From the NCBI RefSeq assembly GCF_002993975.1, contig NZ_POSO01000004.1:124001-188000 (forward strand): a DNA stretch of 64,000 bases, given 5' to 3'. The position numbers were made by a program, and so were the translations under genes. Of the stretch, positions 9,557 to 20,003 are shown one piece after another. The DNA comes from Apilactobacillus micheneri (GTDB lineage Bacteria; Bacillota; Bacilli; Lactobacillales; Lactobacillaceae). A model generated the notes under the pieces. That model did no database searches. It was not told where the DNA came from and saw only the letters and a list, made by a program, of their open reading frames with translations. Position 1 is the stretch's first letter. Each line of letters begins with the position of its first letter.

Positions 9557-10093
9557 ATGAATTTTACTGCAATTGATTTTGAAACAGCTAATAATAAACG
9601 TGCAAGTGCATGTTCATTAGCAATAACAGTAGTAAGAAATAATAAAATTGTTGATGAATTTTATACGCTTATAAATCCAGAAGTCGAATTTAATTGGCGA
9701 AATATCAAAGTTCATGGGTTACATGCAGAAGATGTTGCTGATGCACCTACTTTTCCAGAAATATGGCCAATTATTAATCATTTCTTTAGTCATGACAAAC
9801 TGGTAATTGCACATAATAATTCATTTGATAATAGCGTTTTAAAGAATACTCTATTAAGATATGATTTAATTGTCCCTAAATATCTGACTTTAGATACTGT
9901 AAAAACTTCAAAATACTTCTTCCCAGAATTTGAAAATCATAAATTAAATACTGTATGTGAAAACATGAATATTGATTTGCATCATCATCATAATGCGTTA
10001 GATGATAGTTTAGCATGTGCCAATATATTGATTAAACAACAAAAAGAATTTGGCGATGACGAAATAAAACAATTCATAAAAGTAAAAAAATAA
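9557..10093 (+). CDS. DEDDh 3'-5' exonuclease (DnaQ/epsilon-like)
   Basis: The 178 residues form a single RNase T/DnaQ-fold exonuclease domain. All acidic ligands are visible: DFET at residues 7-10 (ExoI, D-x-E), the ExoII Asp in HNNSFDNSVL near 97, and HHHNALDDSLACA near 148 (ExoIII, H-x-x-x-x-D). It lacks any polymerase or helicase domain, so it is a stand-alone proofreading-type nuclease, probably acting in repair or RNA trimming. It has its own AAGGAG ribosome site, is divergent from murB, and ends at a terminator shared with the convergent acetyltransferase gene. Confidence 0.85.
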   Translation: MNFTAIDFETANNKRASACSLAITVVRNNKIVDEFYTLINPEVEFNWRNIKVHGLHAEDVADAPTFPEIWPIINHFFSHDKLVIAHNNSFDNSVLKNTLLRYDLIVPKYLTLDTVKTSKYFFPEFENHKLNTVCENMNIDLHHHHNALDDSLACANILIKQQKEFGDDEIKQFIKVKK

Positions 10094-10125
10094 TCTGCTT
10101 ATTAATTTAAGCAGATTATTTTTTT
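10084..10125. terminator. Bidirectional terminator between exonuclease and GNAT genes
   Basis: TAATCTGCTT and AAGCAGATTA pair around ATTAATTT, flanked by A-run and T-run, so it can act on both converging genes. Confidence 0.85.
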
Positions 10126-10625
10126 AGTTTTATATTCATTTCATAAGTAGAATGGTAATTTTCATGAATATTAATTAAACGTTTTTTAGAAAACATAAAG
10201 CCACATTTCTGATATAGATGCACAGCTGCATGATTCCTTTTCTCTACAATTAATGCAATTGTAGACAAATTACTATAGTTAGATCCCCAATGAATAGCTT
10301 CTTTAACTAAATCAGTACCTAATCCATAGTTCCAATATTTTTTAATGATTGCTATGCCCAATTCGCCTAAATCTGAATCATCTAGATTTTGGACAGTTAC
10401 TAAACCTATAATTTTATCTAAATGCTTAGCTAATAAGATGACATTTCCACGAGTTTGATTAACTAACATGATTTGTTGTGCTTGCTGTTGAACACTCATT
10501 TCACCAAGTTCTGGATCAATCGTGAAAGTATCAGATTCAGTTTTTAATTGTTCCAATAAATTAATTAAATTTTCAGCATCTTCAGGCATTGCCAAAGTAA
10601 TATTTACATCAATTTTATTTTCCAT
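10116..10625 (-). CDS. GNAT family N-acetyltransferase
   Basis: The 169 residues show the GCN5 fold: acetyl-CoA-binding region near ELGIAIIKKYWNYGLGTDLV (about 92-111), then IALIVEKRNHAAVHLYQKCGF (about 123-143), the typical end of a small-molecule or protein acetyltransferase. The acceptor is unknown. Its ATG overlaps the tsaE stop by one base (TAATG), so it is translationally coupled as the last gene of the ung-pta-tsaE-GNAT unit. Not RimI, which is encoded at 51 kb. The family is sure, the substrate is not. Confidence 0.85.
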   Translation of the reverse strand: MENKIDVNITLAMPEDAENLINLLEQLKTESDTFTIDPELGEMSVQQQAQQIMLVNQTRGNVILLAKHLDKIIGLVTVQNLDDSDLGELGIAIIKKYWNYGLGTDLVKEAIHWGSNYSNLSTIALIVEKRNHAAVHLYQKCGFMFSKKRLINIHENYHSTYEMNIKLKK

Positions 10626-11092
10626 TATTTTTCAAGATAACTTTCTTTAATAATATTATTAAAGTGTTCACCTTTAGGCTGAAAATCAATTGTACGATAA
10701 TTATCACCCTTAGAATCATCACGTTTAAAAATGATTTTAAGATAATCACTAGGTAATTCATTTTCAATAAAATTAGACCATTCGATGACGTTAATACCAT
10801 CACCATTAAAATATTCTTCTAAACCTAATTCATCCCCACTGCCATCGTCTAAACGATATGCATCCATGTGATACAAAGGTAAGCGTCCATCTTGATATTC
10901 TCTAATAATTGTAAATGTCGGACTTTTAATGTTCCTTTTAATACCTAGTCCTTCAGCAAGCCCCTTAGTAAAAGTAGTCTTACCAGCACCTAAATCACCG
11001 TCTAATAAAATGACATCTTTAGGTTTTAAATAATCAGCGATTTTTTTACCATAACTCATGGTCTCTTCTGGAGTATTAACGTTAAACTTCAT
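10625..11092 (-). CDS. tsaE: tRNA threonylcarbamoyladenosine biosynthesis ATPase TsaE
   Basis: The ATPase of the TsaB-TsaD-TsaE complex, which adds threonylcarbamoyl to A37 of ANN-reading tRNAs. The 155 residues contain Walker A GDLGAGKTTF starting at residue 32, the switch-like SPTFTIIREY near 58, and YHMDAYRLDDGSGDELGLEEY near 75-95 (Walker B region). TsaB and TsaD are encoded 40 kb away, near 50-52 kb. Here tsaE sits 12 bases after pta and overlaps the GNAT gene, an arrangement also seen in other lactobacilli. Confidence 0.96.
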   Translation of the reverse strand: MKFNVNTPEETMSYGKKIADYLKPKDVILLDGDLGAGKTTFTKGLAEGLGIKRNIKSPTFTIIREYQDGRLPLYHMDAYRLDDGSGDELGLEEYFNGDGINVIEWSNFIENELPSDYLKIIFKRDDSKGDNYRTIDFQPKGEHFNNIIKESYLEK

Positions 11093-11104
11093 ATATTAAC
11101 CTCC

Positions 11105-12076
11105 TTATTTTAAAGATTGTGCAGCAGTAATAATTGAAACATTGTAAACGTCTTCAGCATTACAACCTCTTGATAAATCTGAAACTGGTTTAGCCATTCC
11201 TTGTAAAATTGGACCAAATGCTTCAAATCCACCTAAGCGTTGAGCAATTTTGTAGCCAATATTTCCTGATTGCAATTCAGGAAATACAAATACATTGGCG
11301 TTTCCTGCAACTCCAGATGTAGGTGCTTTCTTTTTTGCCACTTCTGGAACAAGTGCAGCATCAAATTGTAGTTCACCATCAGATGGGCAATCTAATTCAT
11401 CTTGAGCCATCTTAGCAGCTTCTTGCACTTTAGTAACCATTTCACCCTTAGCTGAACCCTTTGTAGAAAAGCTTAAAAATGCAACTTTAGGATCGATTCC
11501 AAACATTTTAGCAGTCTCCGCACTTTGTTTAGCTACTTCAACCATGCCAGCTGCATCTAATTCCAAGTTAATCGCACAGTCAGCAAATACATAACGAGTA
11601 TCTCCTTTTTGCATTAAGAAAGAACCAGAAATTCTACGCATTCCTTTTTTGGTTTTAATAATTTGTAATGCTGGTCTAACTGTATCTCCAGTAGCATGTG
11701 CTGCTCCAGAAACCATACCATCAGCCTTACCCATATAAACTAGCATTGTTCCAAAATAATTTTCATTATTTAACCATTCTGATAATTGTTCACGAGTGTT
11801 TTTACCATTGCGACGTTCTTCTAAAGCATCTAACATTGCTTCATATTCATCTTTAGGATAATCATTGATATCAATGATTTGTACTTTACTTAAATCAGCA
11901 CCATTAGCATGCTTTGAAATATCAGTGTTATTTCCTAATAAAATAGGTGTAATTAAATCTTCAGAAGCTAAACGTGAAGCTGCTTCAATAATTCTTTCAT
12001 CAGATCCTTCGGGAAAAACAATTTTTTTATTTTTGCCCTTAATATCATTTCTTAATCCATCAAATAAATTGCTCAT
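11105..12076 (-). CDS. pta: Phosphate acetyltransferase
   Basis: Interconverts acetyl-CoA and acetyl phosphate. In heterofermentative lactobacilli it links the phosphoketolase product acetyl-P to acetyl-CoA and ethanol formation. The 323 residues are the short, single-domain Pta form. Visible family motifs are KIVFPEGSDERIIEAA near the N-terminus, GMVSGAAHATGDTVRPALQI near 120-140, SFSTKGSAKGEMV near 200, and the C-terminal NVFVFPELQSGNIGYKIAQRLGG. A GGAGGC ribosome site precedes the ATG. It lies between ung and tsaE with short spacing, so it belongs to one operon. Confidence 0.96.
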   Translation of the reverse strand: MSNLFDGLRNDIKGKNKKIVFPEGSDERIIEAASRLASEDLITPILLGNNTDISKHANGADLSKVQIIDINDYPKDEYEAMLDALEERRNGKNTREQLSEWLNNENYFGTMLVYMGKADGMVSGAAHATGDTVRPALQIIKTKKGMRRISGSFLMQKGDTRYVFADCAINLELDAAGMVEVAKQSAETAKMFGIDPKVAFLSFSTKGSAKGEMVTKVQEAAKMAQDELDCPSDGELQFDAALVPEVAKKKAPTSGVAGNANVFVFPELQSGNIGYKIAQRLGGFEAFGPILQGMAKPVSDLSRGCNAEDVYNVSIITAAQSLK

Positions 12077-12095
12077 ATAAAAGCCTCCTAATAAA

Positions 12096-12785
12096 TTATT
12101 TCATTGATACATGTTCTGGTAATTGCCAATCAATTGGCTGTTCTCCCAATGCTTTTAAAGCATCATTAGTCTTAGAAAACGGCTTAGATCCAAAAAATCC
12201 ACGATATGCAGACAATGGACTAGGATGAGCAGATTGAATGACAATATTAGTATCAGTATTAATTAGTTTAATTTTAGAACGAGCTGCTCCACCCCACAAT
12301 ATAAAGATGACGGGTTCTGGACGTGCTGATAACTTTTTAATTGCAGCATCTGTCAACTGTTCCCAGCCTTTACCTTTATGGGAAAAAGCTTGGCCATTTC
12401 TAACTGTCAAAACAGAGTTTAATAACAAAACTCCTTGTTTAGCCCATTTTTCTAAATAGCCATGATTAACTGGCTTGATTCCTAAGTCATCTTGTAATTC
12501 TTTATAAATATTACGTAATGATGGCGGTAACTTAACACCTGGCATAACTGAAAAGCTTAATCCATGAGCTTGATTAGGTTCGTGATAAGGATCTTGACCT
12601 AAAATAACCACTTTCACTTTACTAAATGGTGTCCATTCAAAAGCTTCATAAATTTTACCAGCTGCTGGATGAATATCATAGTGATTGTATTCATTAACTA
12701 AAAATTTTCTTAAATCTTGGTAATAACTTTTTTCAAATTCTGGTTGTAAAACTTCCCACCAATCATTATGAATAAAAGGTTTCAT
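12096..12785 (-). CDS. ung: Uracil-DNA glycosylase (family 1)
   Basis: Removes uracil from DNA to start base-excision repair. The catalytic water-activating loop GQDPYH, the [10 protein letters not shown] segment, the uracil-specificity strand LLLNSVLTV and the leucine/histidine loop [18 protein letters not shown] are all present. I choose the ATG at 12785 (229 residues; [10 protein letters not shown]). It follows a GAGGTG ribosome site at 12792-12797. The longer in-frame start at 12854 would translate through the smpB terminator hairpin and adds a Cys-rich leader not typical of the family. First gene of the ung-pta-tsaE-GNAT unit. Confidence 0.96.
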   Translation of the reverse strand: MKPFIHNDWWEVLQPEFEKSYYQDLRKFLVNEYNHYDIHPAAGKIYEAFEWTPFSKVKVVILGQDPYHEPNQAHGLSFSVMPGVKLPPSLRNIYKELQDDLGIKPVNHGYLEKWAKQGVLLLNSVLTVRNGQAFSHKGKGWEQLTDAAIKKLSARPEPVIFILWGGAARSKIKLINTDTNIVIQSAHPSPLSAYRGFFGSKPFSKTNDALKALGEQPIDWQLPEHVSMK

Positions 12786-12838
12786 GTCTAAACACCTCGC
12801 ATTAATTTTATCACAATTAATATCCAAATTACATTTAC

Positions 12839-12871
12839 AAAAAAGCACTTCCAAAATAGGAAGTGCTTTTA
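12839..12871 (-). terminator. Terminator after smpB
   Basis: AAAAGCACTTCC and GGAAGTGCTTTT pair around TATTTT, followed by Ts on the minus strand, just after the smpB stop. Confidence 0.9.
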
Positions 12872-12878
12872 TTTATAG

Positions 12879-13352
12879 TTAATAATGTTTCATTACACGA
12901 GAAATTTCACGTTGTTGATCACGTTTTTTAATTGTATTTCGCTTATCATACTCATGTTTTCCTTCAGCAACACCAATTAAAACTTTAGCAAAGCCACGCT
13001 TAATATACATTTTTAGAGGAATTAGAGTGATTCCTTTTTTATCAGTTTCACGTGCTAATCGTTTAATTTCTTGTTTATGCAAAAGTAGCTTACGATTACG
13101 TAATGGATCATGATTAAATTGATTACCTTGTGTATATTCACTAATGTGAACATTCATCAAAGTAGCTTGTCCATTACGAATTTGAGCAAACCCATCTTTT
13201 AAATTTACTCGATGTGCTCTAACTGACTTAATTTCAGTTCCTGTTAAAGCAATTCCTGCTTCGTAAGTTTGCAAAACACGGTAATCATGTCTGGCCTTTC
13301 TATTTTGAGCCATTAGATTAGCATTTTTTGCATTTTGTTTCTTCTTAGCCAT
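12879..13352 (-). CDS. smpB: SsrA-binding protein SmpB
   Basis: Partner of tmRNA in trans-translation rescue of stalled ribosomes. The 157 residues are standard length, with the core [28 protein letters not shown], and a basic C-terminal tail ending [14 protein letters not shown], which inserts into the mRNA channel. It is 28 bases downstream of rnr, the usual secG-rnr-smpB order; RNase R itself takes part in trans-translation mRNA decay. The tmRNA gene was not found in this window. Confidence 0.98.
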   Translation of the reverse strand: MAKKKQNAKNANLMAQNRKARHDYRVLQTYEAGIALTGTEIKSVRAHRVNLKDGFAQIRNGQATLMNVHISEYTQGNQFNHDPLRNRKLLLHKQEIKRLARETDKKGITLIPLKMYIKRGFAKVLIGVAEGKHEYDKRNTIKKRDQQREISRVMKHY

Positions 13353-13380
13353 TTAAAATCACCTCTAAGATCTAGGATAA

Positions 13381-15708
13381 TTAACGTTTATGGTTAGATC
13401 TTCTATGATTGTTTTTATGATTATCGTTTCTGTTAGAACGTTTACCGTTGAATTTGCCGTGACCCTTTTTATCGCCGTTACGACGATTACGTCTATTGCC
13501 ACCGCGAGAACCATTATTCTTATGTTCAGGTCTTAATTTAGACATTGGTGTATCCTGTGGATTTACAATATCAAAATCTACTGCACTTTGGTCGACATCA
13601 ACATTAACAACTTTAACACGAACTGGTTGTCCAATACGGTAAGTACGATGTGTATTACGTCCAACTAACGCTAAGAATTTTTCAATATATTCATAGTAAT
13701 CATCTTTCATACGACTAATATGAACTAATCCTTCTACCGTATTTGGCAATTCAATAAACATTCCAAATTTCAAGACTGAACTAACCGTTGCATCAAATTC
13801 TTCACCAACATGATCAGCCATGTATTCAGCTTTCTTCATTGCATCAGTATCACGTTCAGCATCTACTTCACGACGTTCACATTTAGATGAATGTACTGAA
13901 ATTTCTTCTAGTAAGTTACCATATTTTTCTTTAGCTGCCTTACCCATTCCATTATCTTCATAATGATGAATCAAACGGTGAACCATAGTATCAGGATATC
14001 TTCTAATTGGTGATGTAAAGTGAGTATAGTATTCAGCACCTAATCCAAAATGACCTAATGGTTGGTCAGTATATCTAGCCTGTTTTAAACTACGCAACAT
14101 CATAACTGATACTGCAGCTTCTTCAGGCTTACCAGCAACTTTCTTTAGAACATTTTGTAACATCTTAGGTTTTAAGTGATCTGGATCACCCTTAATATCA
14201 ATACCAAATGCACTCAAGAATTCAAAGAAGTTTTTAACTCTTTCACCATCAGGAGTTTCGTGGACACGATAGATAAATGGTACATGCTTTTGACAATAGT
14301 TTTTTGCAACAGTTTCATTGGCAGCTAACATAAATGATTCAATCATTTTTTCTGCTAAACCACGGACACGAACTTGAATATCAATTGGGTGTCCATTATC
14401 ATCAACGATAATTTCTGCTTCATTGTCATCAAAATCAATAGCACCACGACGGCGACGTTGTTTATATAATATTTTGTGTAGTTCACCCATAGTTTTAAAC
14501 ATCGGAACTAAACGGGAGTACTTTTCTTTAGTTTTTTCGTCGTCTGATTCCAAAATGTCATTAACAGCTTTATATGTCATTCTAGCAGTTGATTTCATAA
14601 CACTAGGATGAATGCGATGTTTAACAACATGTCCTTCAGGATTAATTTCCATGTCACAACTCATACATAGTCTTAATTGTCCTTCATTCAATGAACAAAT
14701 ACCATTAGATAAGCGACGAGGTAACATTGGGATAACTCGGTCAGTTAAATAAACTGAAGTTCCACGTTTATATGCTTCTTCATCTAATAAACTACCTGGT
14801 TTAACATAGTGTGATACATCGGCAATGTGAACACCTAAATGATAGTTACCATTTGGTAATTTCCATGCAGTAACAGCATCATCCAAGTCTTTAGAAGATT
14901 CACCATCAATAGTAACTAAATCTTGATCAGTGATATCTTCGCGACCCTTCATTTCTTCTTCACTAATTTCCTCTGGAATCGCATCCGCTTCTTGTAAAAC
15001 ATCTTCTGGAAATTGTGATGGAATATTATGAGCATACACAATTTGTAAAATATCAATACCTGGATCATCAACACTTCCGATTACTTCTTTTGCAATTCCT
15101 ACCATGTAATCAGGATGATCTTCATTTGGGTATTCAGTGATTTCAGCGGTAACAACTTCTCCTGGTGTTGGTTTCAAACCTACACCAACAACATAGAATT
15201 TATAGTTAATTAATTTCTTTTCTTTTAACTTAACTTGACCAATATATCCTTGATCATCATCAGTACGAGTAAATTCACCAACTACTTGTTCATAATTTCT
15301 TTCAATAATGTCTACAATTTTACCTTCAGGACCCTTACCTGAATTTTGGTCACCTTTTCTTACAATTTTGATTTCAACAGTATCACCATTCATTGCATTC
15401 ATAGTATTTCCAGGAGCAATAAAGGCGTCGTCTAAATCATCATCATAATTAACAAAACCAAAACCTTTGGGGTTTGAATGAAAAATACCTTCTAATTTTT
15501 CATTTTCTTCATTAAATTTGAAGTTACCTTCTTCGGTAACAATTACAGTTTTTTCTCTTTCCAAGACAGCAAGTGTTTGCACGATGAGAGTAAATGCATT
15601 AGCACCGTGATAGCCTAGTTCATCAGCAATTTCTTCAACCGCAAATGTTTGACTAGGAAACTTGTTTAAAACCGCTTGGACTTCATTTTTTAAATTATTA
15701 TCTTCCAA
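13381..15708 (-). CDS. rnr: Ribonuclease R (3'-5' exoribonuclease)
   Basis: Degrades structured RNA from the 3' end. Of the 775 residues, about 1-60 are a helix-turn-helix-like N-terminus and 65-230 hold cold-shock domains (FHSNPKGFGFVNYDDD). The RNB catalytic domain follows at about 250-590, with DITDQDLVTIDGESSKDLDDAV carrying the metal-binding aspartates. An S1 domain lies near 635-715 (EFDATVSSVLKFGMFIELPNTVEGLVHIS), and the Arg/Lys/Asn/Gly-rich tail (about 720-775) is typical of RNase R. The gene has 141 bases of upstream sequence including the secG terminator, so it probably has a separate promoter. Confidence 0.97.
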   Translation of the reverse strand: MEDNNLKNEVQAVLNKFPSQTFAVEEIADELGYHGANAFTLIVQTLAVLEREKTVIVTEEGNFKFNEENEKLEGIFHSNPKGFGFVNYDDDLDDAFIAPGNTMNAMNGDTVEIKIVRKGDQNSGKGPEGKIVDIIERNYEQVVGEFTRTDDDQGYIGQVKLKEKKLINYKFYVVGVGLKPTPGEVVTAEITEYPNEDHPDYMVGIAKEVIGSVDDPGIDILQIVYAHNIPSQFPEDVLQEADAIPEEISEEEMKGREDITDQDLVTIDGESSKDLDDAVTAWKLPNGNYHLGVHIADVSHYVKPGSLLDEEAYKRGTSVYLTDRVIPMLPRRLSNGICSLNEGQLRLCMSCDMEINPEGHVVKHRIHPSVMKSTARMTYKAVNDILESDDEKTKEKYSRLVPMFKTMGELHKILYKQRRRRGAIDFDDNEAEIIVDDNGHPIDIQVRVRGLAEKMIESFMLAANETVAKNYCQKHVPFIYRVHETPDGERVKNFFEFLSAFGIDIKGDPDHLKPKMLQNVLKKVAGKPEEAAVSVMMLRSLKQARYTDQPLGHFGLGAEYYTHFTSPIRRYPDTMVHRLIHHYEDNGMGKAAKEKYGNLLEEISVHSSKCERREVDAERDTDAMKKAEYMADHVGEEFDATVSSVLKFGMFIELPNTVEGLVHISRMKDDYYEYIEKFLALVGRNTHRTYRIGQPVRVKVVNVDVDQSAVDFDIVNPQDTPMSKLRPEHKNNGSRGGNRRNRRNGDKKGHGKFNGKRSNRNDNHKNNHRRSNHKR

Positions 15709-15811
15709 TATCGATTCCTCATTAATTTATTATTTTTGAACTTAATCAAATTCCGTCATACTTCTATAAGTCATTTTAACATTTTTATACTATCTTTTAT
15801 TAAATAAATAT

Positions 15812-15843
15812 AAAAAAAGACCCTGTAAATTTTACAGGAGTCA
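15812..15843 (-). terminator. Terminator of secG
   Basis: GACTCCTGTAAA pairs with TTTACAGGGTC and is followed by seven T on the minus strand. The rest of the 15709-15849 gap is AT-rich and likely holds the rnr promoter. Confidence 0.85.
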
Positions 15844-15849
15844 TTCTTT

Positions 15850-16089
15850 TTAATGCGATGATAGCCATACTAAGGCTAATGCAGACGCAAAAAAGATAAT
15901 TAATAAAACAACAGTAACCTTTTGCATAAAGGCTTCAAATCCACGAGGCTTTGAGCCAGCAAATAAGTCATCAGCTCCACCACTCAATGATGACATTGCA
16001 TCATTATTGGTTTTAGCTGGTTGCATTAATACGGCAATGATTATTAAAACACTGTCAATCCAAATTATATCCATTAATAAATTATACAA
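15850..16089 (-). CDS. secG: Preprotein translocase subunit SecG
   Basis: A small membrane subunit of the SecYEG channel. The 79 residues comprise two membrane helices (about 5-22 and 55-76) linked by a cytosolic loop with the family motif LMQPAK...SSLSGGADDLFAG. The start is TTG at 16089, supported by AGGAGG seven bases upstream; the first ATG (16074) would remove part of the first helix. SecA, the motor, is encoded at 38.7-41.0 kb. Confidence 0.94.
   Translation of the reverse strand: MYNLLMDIIWIDSVLIIIAVLMQPAKTNNDAMSSLSGGADDLFAGSKPRGFEAFMQKVTVVLLIIFFASALALVWLSSH
16047..16075 (-). other. Internal ATG of secG considered and not chosen
   Basis: An in-frame ATG at 16074 encodes residue 6 of SecG. 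It has no ribosome site at proper distance, while TTG at 16089 does; entry kept only to document the start decision. Confidence 0.3.
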
Positions 16090-16146
16090 TTCGTTGCCTC
16101 CTACCTAAAATAGGTTTTAAATCAATAATTGATAGCTTTATATTTT

Positions 16147-16175
16147 AGTTTATCATATAAAACAAATCTTTCCAA
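16147..16175 (-). promoter_or_regulatory. secG promoter
   Basis: The minus strand has TTGGAA (16175-16170), a 17-base spacer and TAAACT (16152-16147) with an extended TGN, about 60 bases before the TTG start. Confidence 0.6.
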
Positions 16176-16191
16176 TTAGTAATAAATTTTG

Positions 16192-17718
16192 TTAACTATT
16201 AGTTACCAGTTTATCCATAAAATAATGTACGTAACCGCGATTATTATAATTGGTCGATATTTTCAAATTATCCCCTGCTTTAATGACTGTAGATCCATTA
16301 GGAATAATTTTTTCATCATTACGACCAATTGAACTTAAAATCGTGTCTTTAGGCCAAGTAATTTCTTTAACCATTTTACCATCAATTTTACATCCTACAA
16401 ATACCGAATAATTAATTGTAAATAATCCACCAAGATTACTTTGCTTTTGTGGACTTAATAAATTATTTAGCATCTCATCATAAATTGGCTTGCTATTCAT
16501 TAAATCAGAAACCACGTATGCAACTAATGTAACAAACGATAAAGCCATTAAGTTCTGCAAAGAACCAACCATTTCAGTAATCAATAATATGGCAGTAAAA
16601 GGTGATTTACTAATACAAGCAAAATAAGCACTCATTGAAACAATAATAAAATTAACAAATAAATATGATGGCATTAAATTAAAATTAATTAATGCTTTTG
16701 CATATAAAGCACCTAAAATAGCACCTAAAGAAAGCATTGGTAAAAATATCCCCCCAGGGGTGCCAGTACCATACGAAATGGTTGAAAAAATAAAGCGTAA
16801 TACAAAATAAAATAGCAAAATTGATATTAATGGTGATTGCTTAGCAATCATTAAAACTAATGTACTTCCACCACCAGAAACTTTAGGAACAAACATTTCA
16901 ATTGGTATTACTAATAGGAAAGGAATTATCGAAAAGATCCATTGTGGCAGAAATTTAATTTTAGCATACCATTTACTAATGTTAATAGTAAAAAATTCAT
17001 ACATTTTACCAAAAAGGCCTAAAAATATTCCTAAACCAATCAAATAAGGATATATGTGTAATGGAATAACATGAAAATATTGCATATGTAAAACCGGTGT
17101 TTTTCCAAAAATAGCTGTTGAAACAAAATTAGATGCAACTGCTGCTGACAATGCAACAGTCCAAACTAAAGTAGAAAAATTATGATAAATTTCTTCTAAA
17201 ACAAATAAAGTACTAGCAATAGGTGCATTAAACGCTGCAGATAATCCAGCTGCTGCACCACCAGAAATCATTATCTTTCTATCAACACCAATTTTGTGAG
17301 TGATTTTAGCTATTCCTTGAGCTAAGGTAGCACCTAACTGAATTGATGGCCCTTCCCTTCCAAGAAATAAACCACTGGAAATAGATAAAACACCACCAAT
17401 AAATTTTTTTATAAATACAGGTAGCCATTTATAATCAATTTCTCCGGCGAGTTGACCCTCGACTTGTGGAATCCCTGATCCTTTAATGTCAGAATTAGAT
17501 AATATTAGTTGATAAGTAATAATTGCAAACAGTAAATTAATAGCTATTAATAATATTAAAGATAAAAAATTATGATTAGCATACATAGCTATTTTTAATA
17601 ATATTCCAGATAAGGATTCAATTAATATTCTAAAAATGCTAATAAAGAATCCTACTAAAGTTCCAATTAAAGCTCCGTATAAAACTGATTTGAAGCGTTT
17701 AATATTATCATTTTTCAA
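16192..17718 (-). CDS. ClC-type chloride/proton antiporter with TrkA-C domain
   Basis: A voltage-gated-chloride-channel family membrane protein. The 508 residues hold a ClC core (about 1-415) with the three anion-selectivity motifs: GSGIPQ (about 80), GREGPS (about 120, containing the gating Glu) and GTPGGIFLP (about 318). A C-terminal RCK_C/TrkA-C regulatory domain spans about 435-505. Presence of the gating Glu suggests Cl-/H+ exchange or fluoride/chloride transport rather than a pure channel, which is inference. RCK_C domains bind ligands, including c-di-AMP in some potassium transporters; no such binding is shown for this protein. It lies between eno and secG, on the same strand, and lacks an obvious terminator. 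Confidence 0.9.
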   Translation of the reverse strand: MKNDNIKRFKSVLYGALIGTLVGFFISIFRILIESLSGILLKIAMYANHNFLSLILLIAINLLFAIITYQLILSNSDIKGSGIPQVEGQLAGEIDYKWLPVFIKKFIGGVLSISSGLFLGREGPSIQLGATLAQGIAKITHKIGVDRKIMISGGAAAGLSAAFNAPIASTLFVLEEIYHNFSTLVWTVALSAAVASNFVSTAIFGKTPVLHMQYFHVIPLHIYPYLIGLGIFLGLFGKMYEFFTINISKWYAKIKFLPQWIFSIIPFLLVIPIEMFVPKVSGGGSTLVLMIAKQSPLISILLFYFVLRFIFSTISYGTGTPGGIFLPMLSLGAILGALYAKALINFNLMPSYLFVNFIIVSMSAYFACISKSPFTAILLITEMVGSLQNLMALSFVTLVAYVVSDLMNSKPIYDEMLNNLLSPQKQSNLGGLFTINYSVFVGCKIDGKMVKEITWPKDTILSSIGRNDEKIIPNGSTVIKAGDNLKISTNYNNRGYVHYFMDKLVTNS

Positions 17719-17767
17719 GTCAATTACCCCTTAAAGTATAATAATTTAATCATACCATAATTAAAAT

Positions 17768-17806
17768 AAAAAAAGCATTAAACATAAACATGCCTAATGC
17801 TTTTTA
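17768..17806 (-). terminator. Terminator of eno
   Basis: AAAAAGCATTA and TAATGCTTTTTTT pair around a partly paired loop, directly after the eno stop on the minus strand. Confidence 0.85.
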
Positions 17807-17824
17807 TTATTATGAATAACAAAA

Positions 17825-19156
<1,332 letters not shown>

Positions 19157-19160
19157 TTAA

Positions 19161-19195
19161 TGAAAGTTGTTACCTCAGAATCAAGGCTACTTTCA
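19161..19195. repeat. Dyad at the eno transcription start
   Basis: TGAAAGT at 19161-19167 and its complement ACTTTCA at 19189-19195 flank a 21-base spacer with partial CCT/AGG pairing. The outer arm abuts the -10 box, so it may be an operator or a leader hairpin ending just before the ribosome site. Confidence 0.4.
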
Positions 19196-19223
19196 TTTTA
19201 TTATTTTAAAGACAAACTTTCAA
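19195..19223 (-). promoter_or_regulatory. eno promoter
   Basis: The minus strand shows TTGAAA (19223-19218), a 17-base spacer and TAAAAT (19200-19195), giving a leader of about 45 bases. Confidence 0.7.
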
Positions 19224-19247
19224 CACAAACTCCTTATAAAAAGCGAA

Positions 19248-20003
19248 TTATTTTGAATAATTAACAATTTTTAGAAATTCTTTTGGCTTTAAACTAGCAG
19301 TTCCTGCTAAAACACCATCAACATCTTTTTGTTGCATCAATTCTTGTACGTTTTTGTCATTAACGCTACCACCATACAATATTCTAACTTTACTAGCCAC
19401 TTTTTCGTCATACAGTTCGGCAATCGTTTTTCTAATTAAGCAACAAGCTTCTTGTGTTTCTGAAACACTAGCAGATTTACCAGTTCCAATTGCCCAGCTA
19501 GGTTCATATCCAATTACTACATTTTGTGCATCCTTAGATGAAACCCCATTCAATGATTCTGCAACCGGATTAACTACCCAGTCCATATGATCATCAGTTT
19601 TTTGTTTGGTCATTGTTTCATCACAACAAATAATTGGAATCATATGGTTTTGTAGTACAGCTTTTAATTTTTTATTTACGGTTTTATTGGTCTCATTAAA
19701 ATATTTACGCCTTTCTGAGTGGCCAAGCATAACATAATTAACCCCCATCTCAGATAAAGCATAAGGACTAACTTCACCAGTATAAGCTCCTTTATCTTTA
19801 TAGAAACAATTTTCAGCAGATGATTTTAAAGGACTATTTTTACAATATTTAGTTAAAGTCTCTAAAAATATTGGTGATGCTGCAATTGCACACTCAACTT
19901 GGTTACTATCAGGTAATTTGTTAGTAATTTGATCTAAAAAGCTATCAACTTCTTCAAGAGTTAAATTCATTTTCCAATTACCCACTATGAAAGGAGTCCT
20001 CAT
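19248..20003 (-). CDS. tpiA: Triosephosphate isomerase, divergent
   Basis: Interconverts dihydroxyacetone phosphate and glyceraldehyde-3-phosphate. The 251 residues keep the catalytic set: Asn9/Lys11 in GNWKMN, His95 in GHSERR, Glu167 in IGYEPSWAIGTG, and GGSV at 211. Two usually glycine-containing spots differ: the region normally read CxGE is CCDE (126-129), and the phosphate-binding GGASL is GTASL (234-238). In phosphoketolase fermentation this enzyme carries little flux, so relaxed constraint is possible (inference). The ATG follows GAGGGGG. No clear terminator separates it from eno, so read-through into eno is likely. Confidence 0.95.
   Translation of the reverse strand: MRTPFIVGNWKMNLTLEEVDSFLDQITNKLPDSNQVECAIAASPIFLETLTKYCKNSPLKSSAENCFYKDKGAYTGEVSPYALSEMGVNYVMLGHSERRKYFNETNKTVNKKLKAVLQNHMIPIICCDETMTKQKTDDHMDWVVNPVAESLNGVSSKDAQNVVIGYEPSWAIGTGKSASVSETQEACCLIRKTIAELYDEKVASKVRILYGGSVNDKNVQELMQQKDVDGVLAGTASLKPKEFLKIVNYSK

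Noticed and set aside
12786-12854. Longer N-terminus for Ung
   Set aside because: It would be translated from the smpB terminator hairpin and skip a good ribosome site at 12792-12797.
19248-20003. tpiA as a decayed pseudogene
   Set aside because: Frame is open over full length and all catalytic residues are present; it is divergent, not broken.
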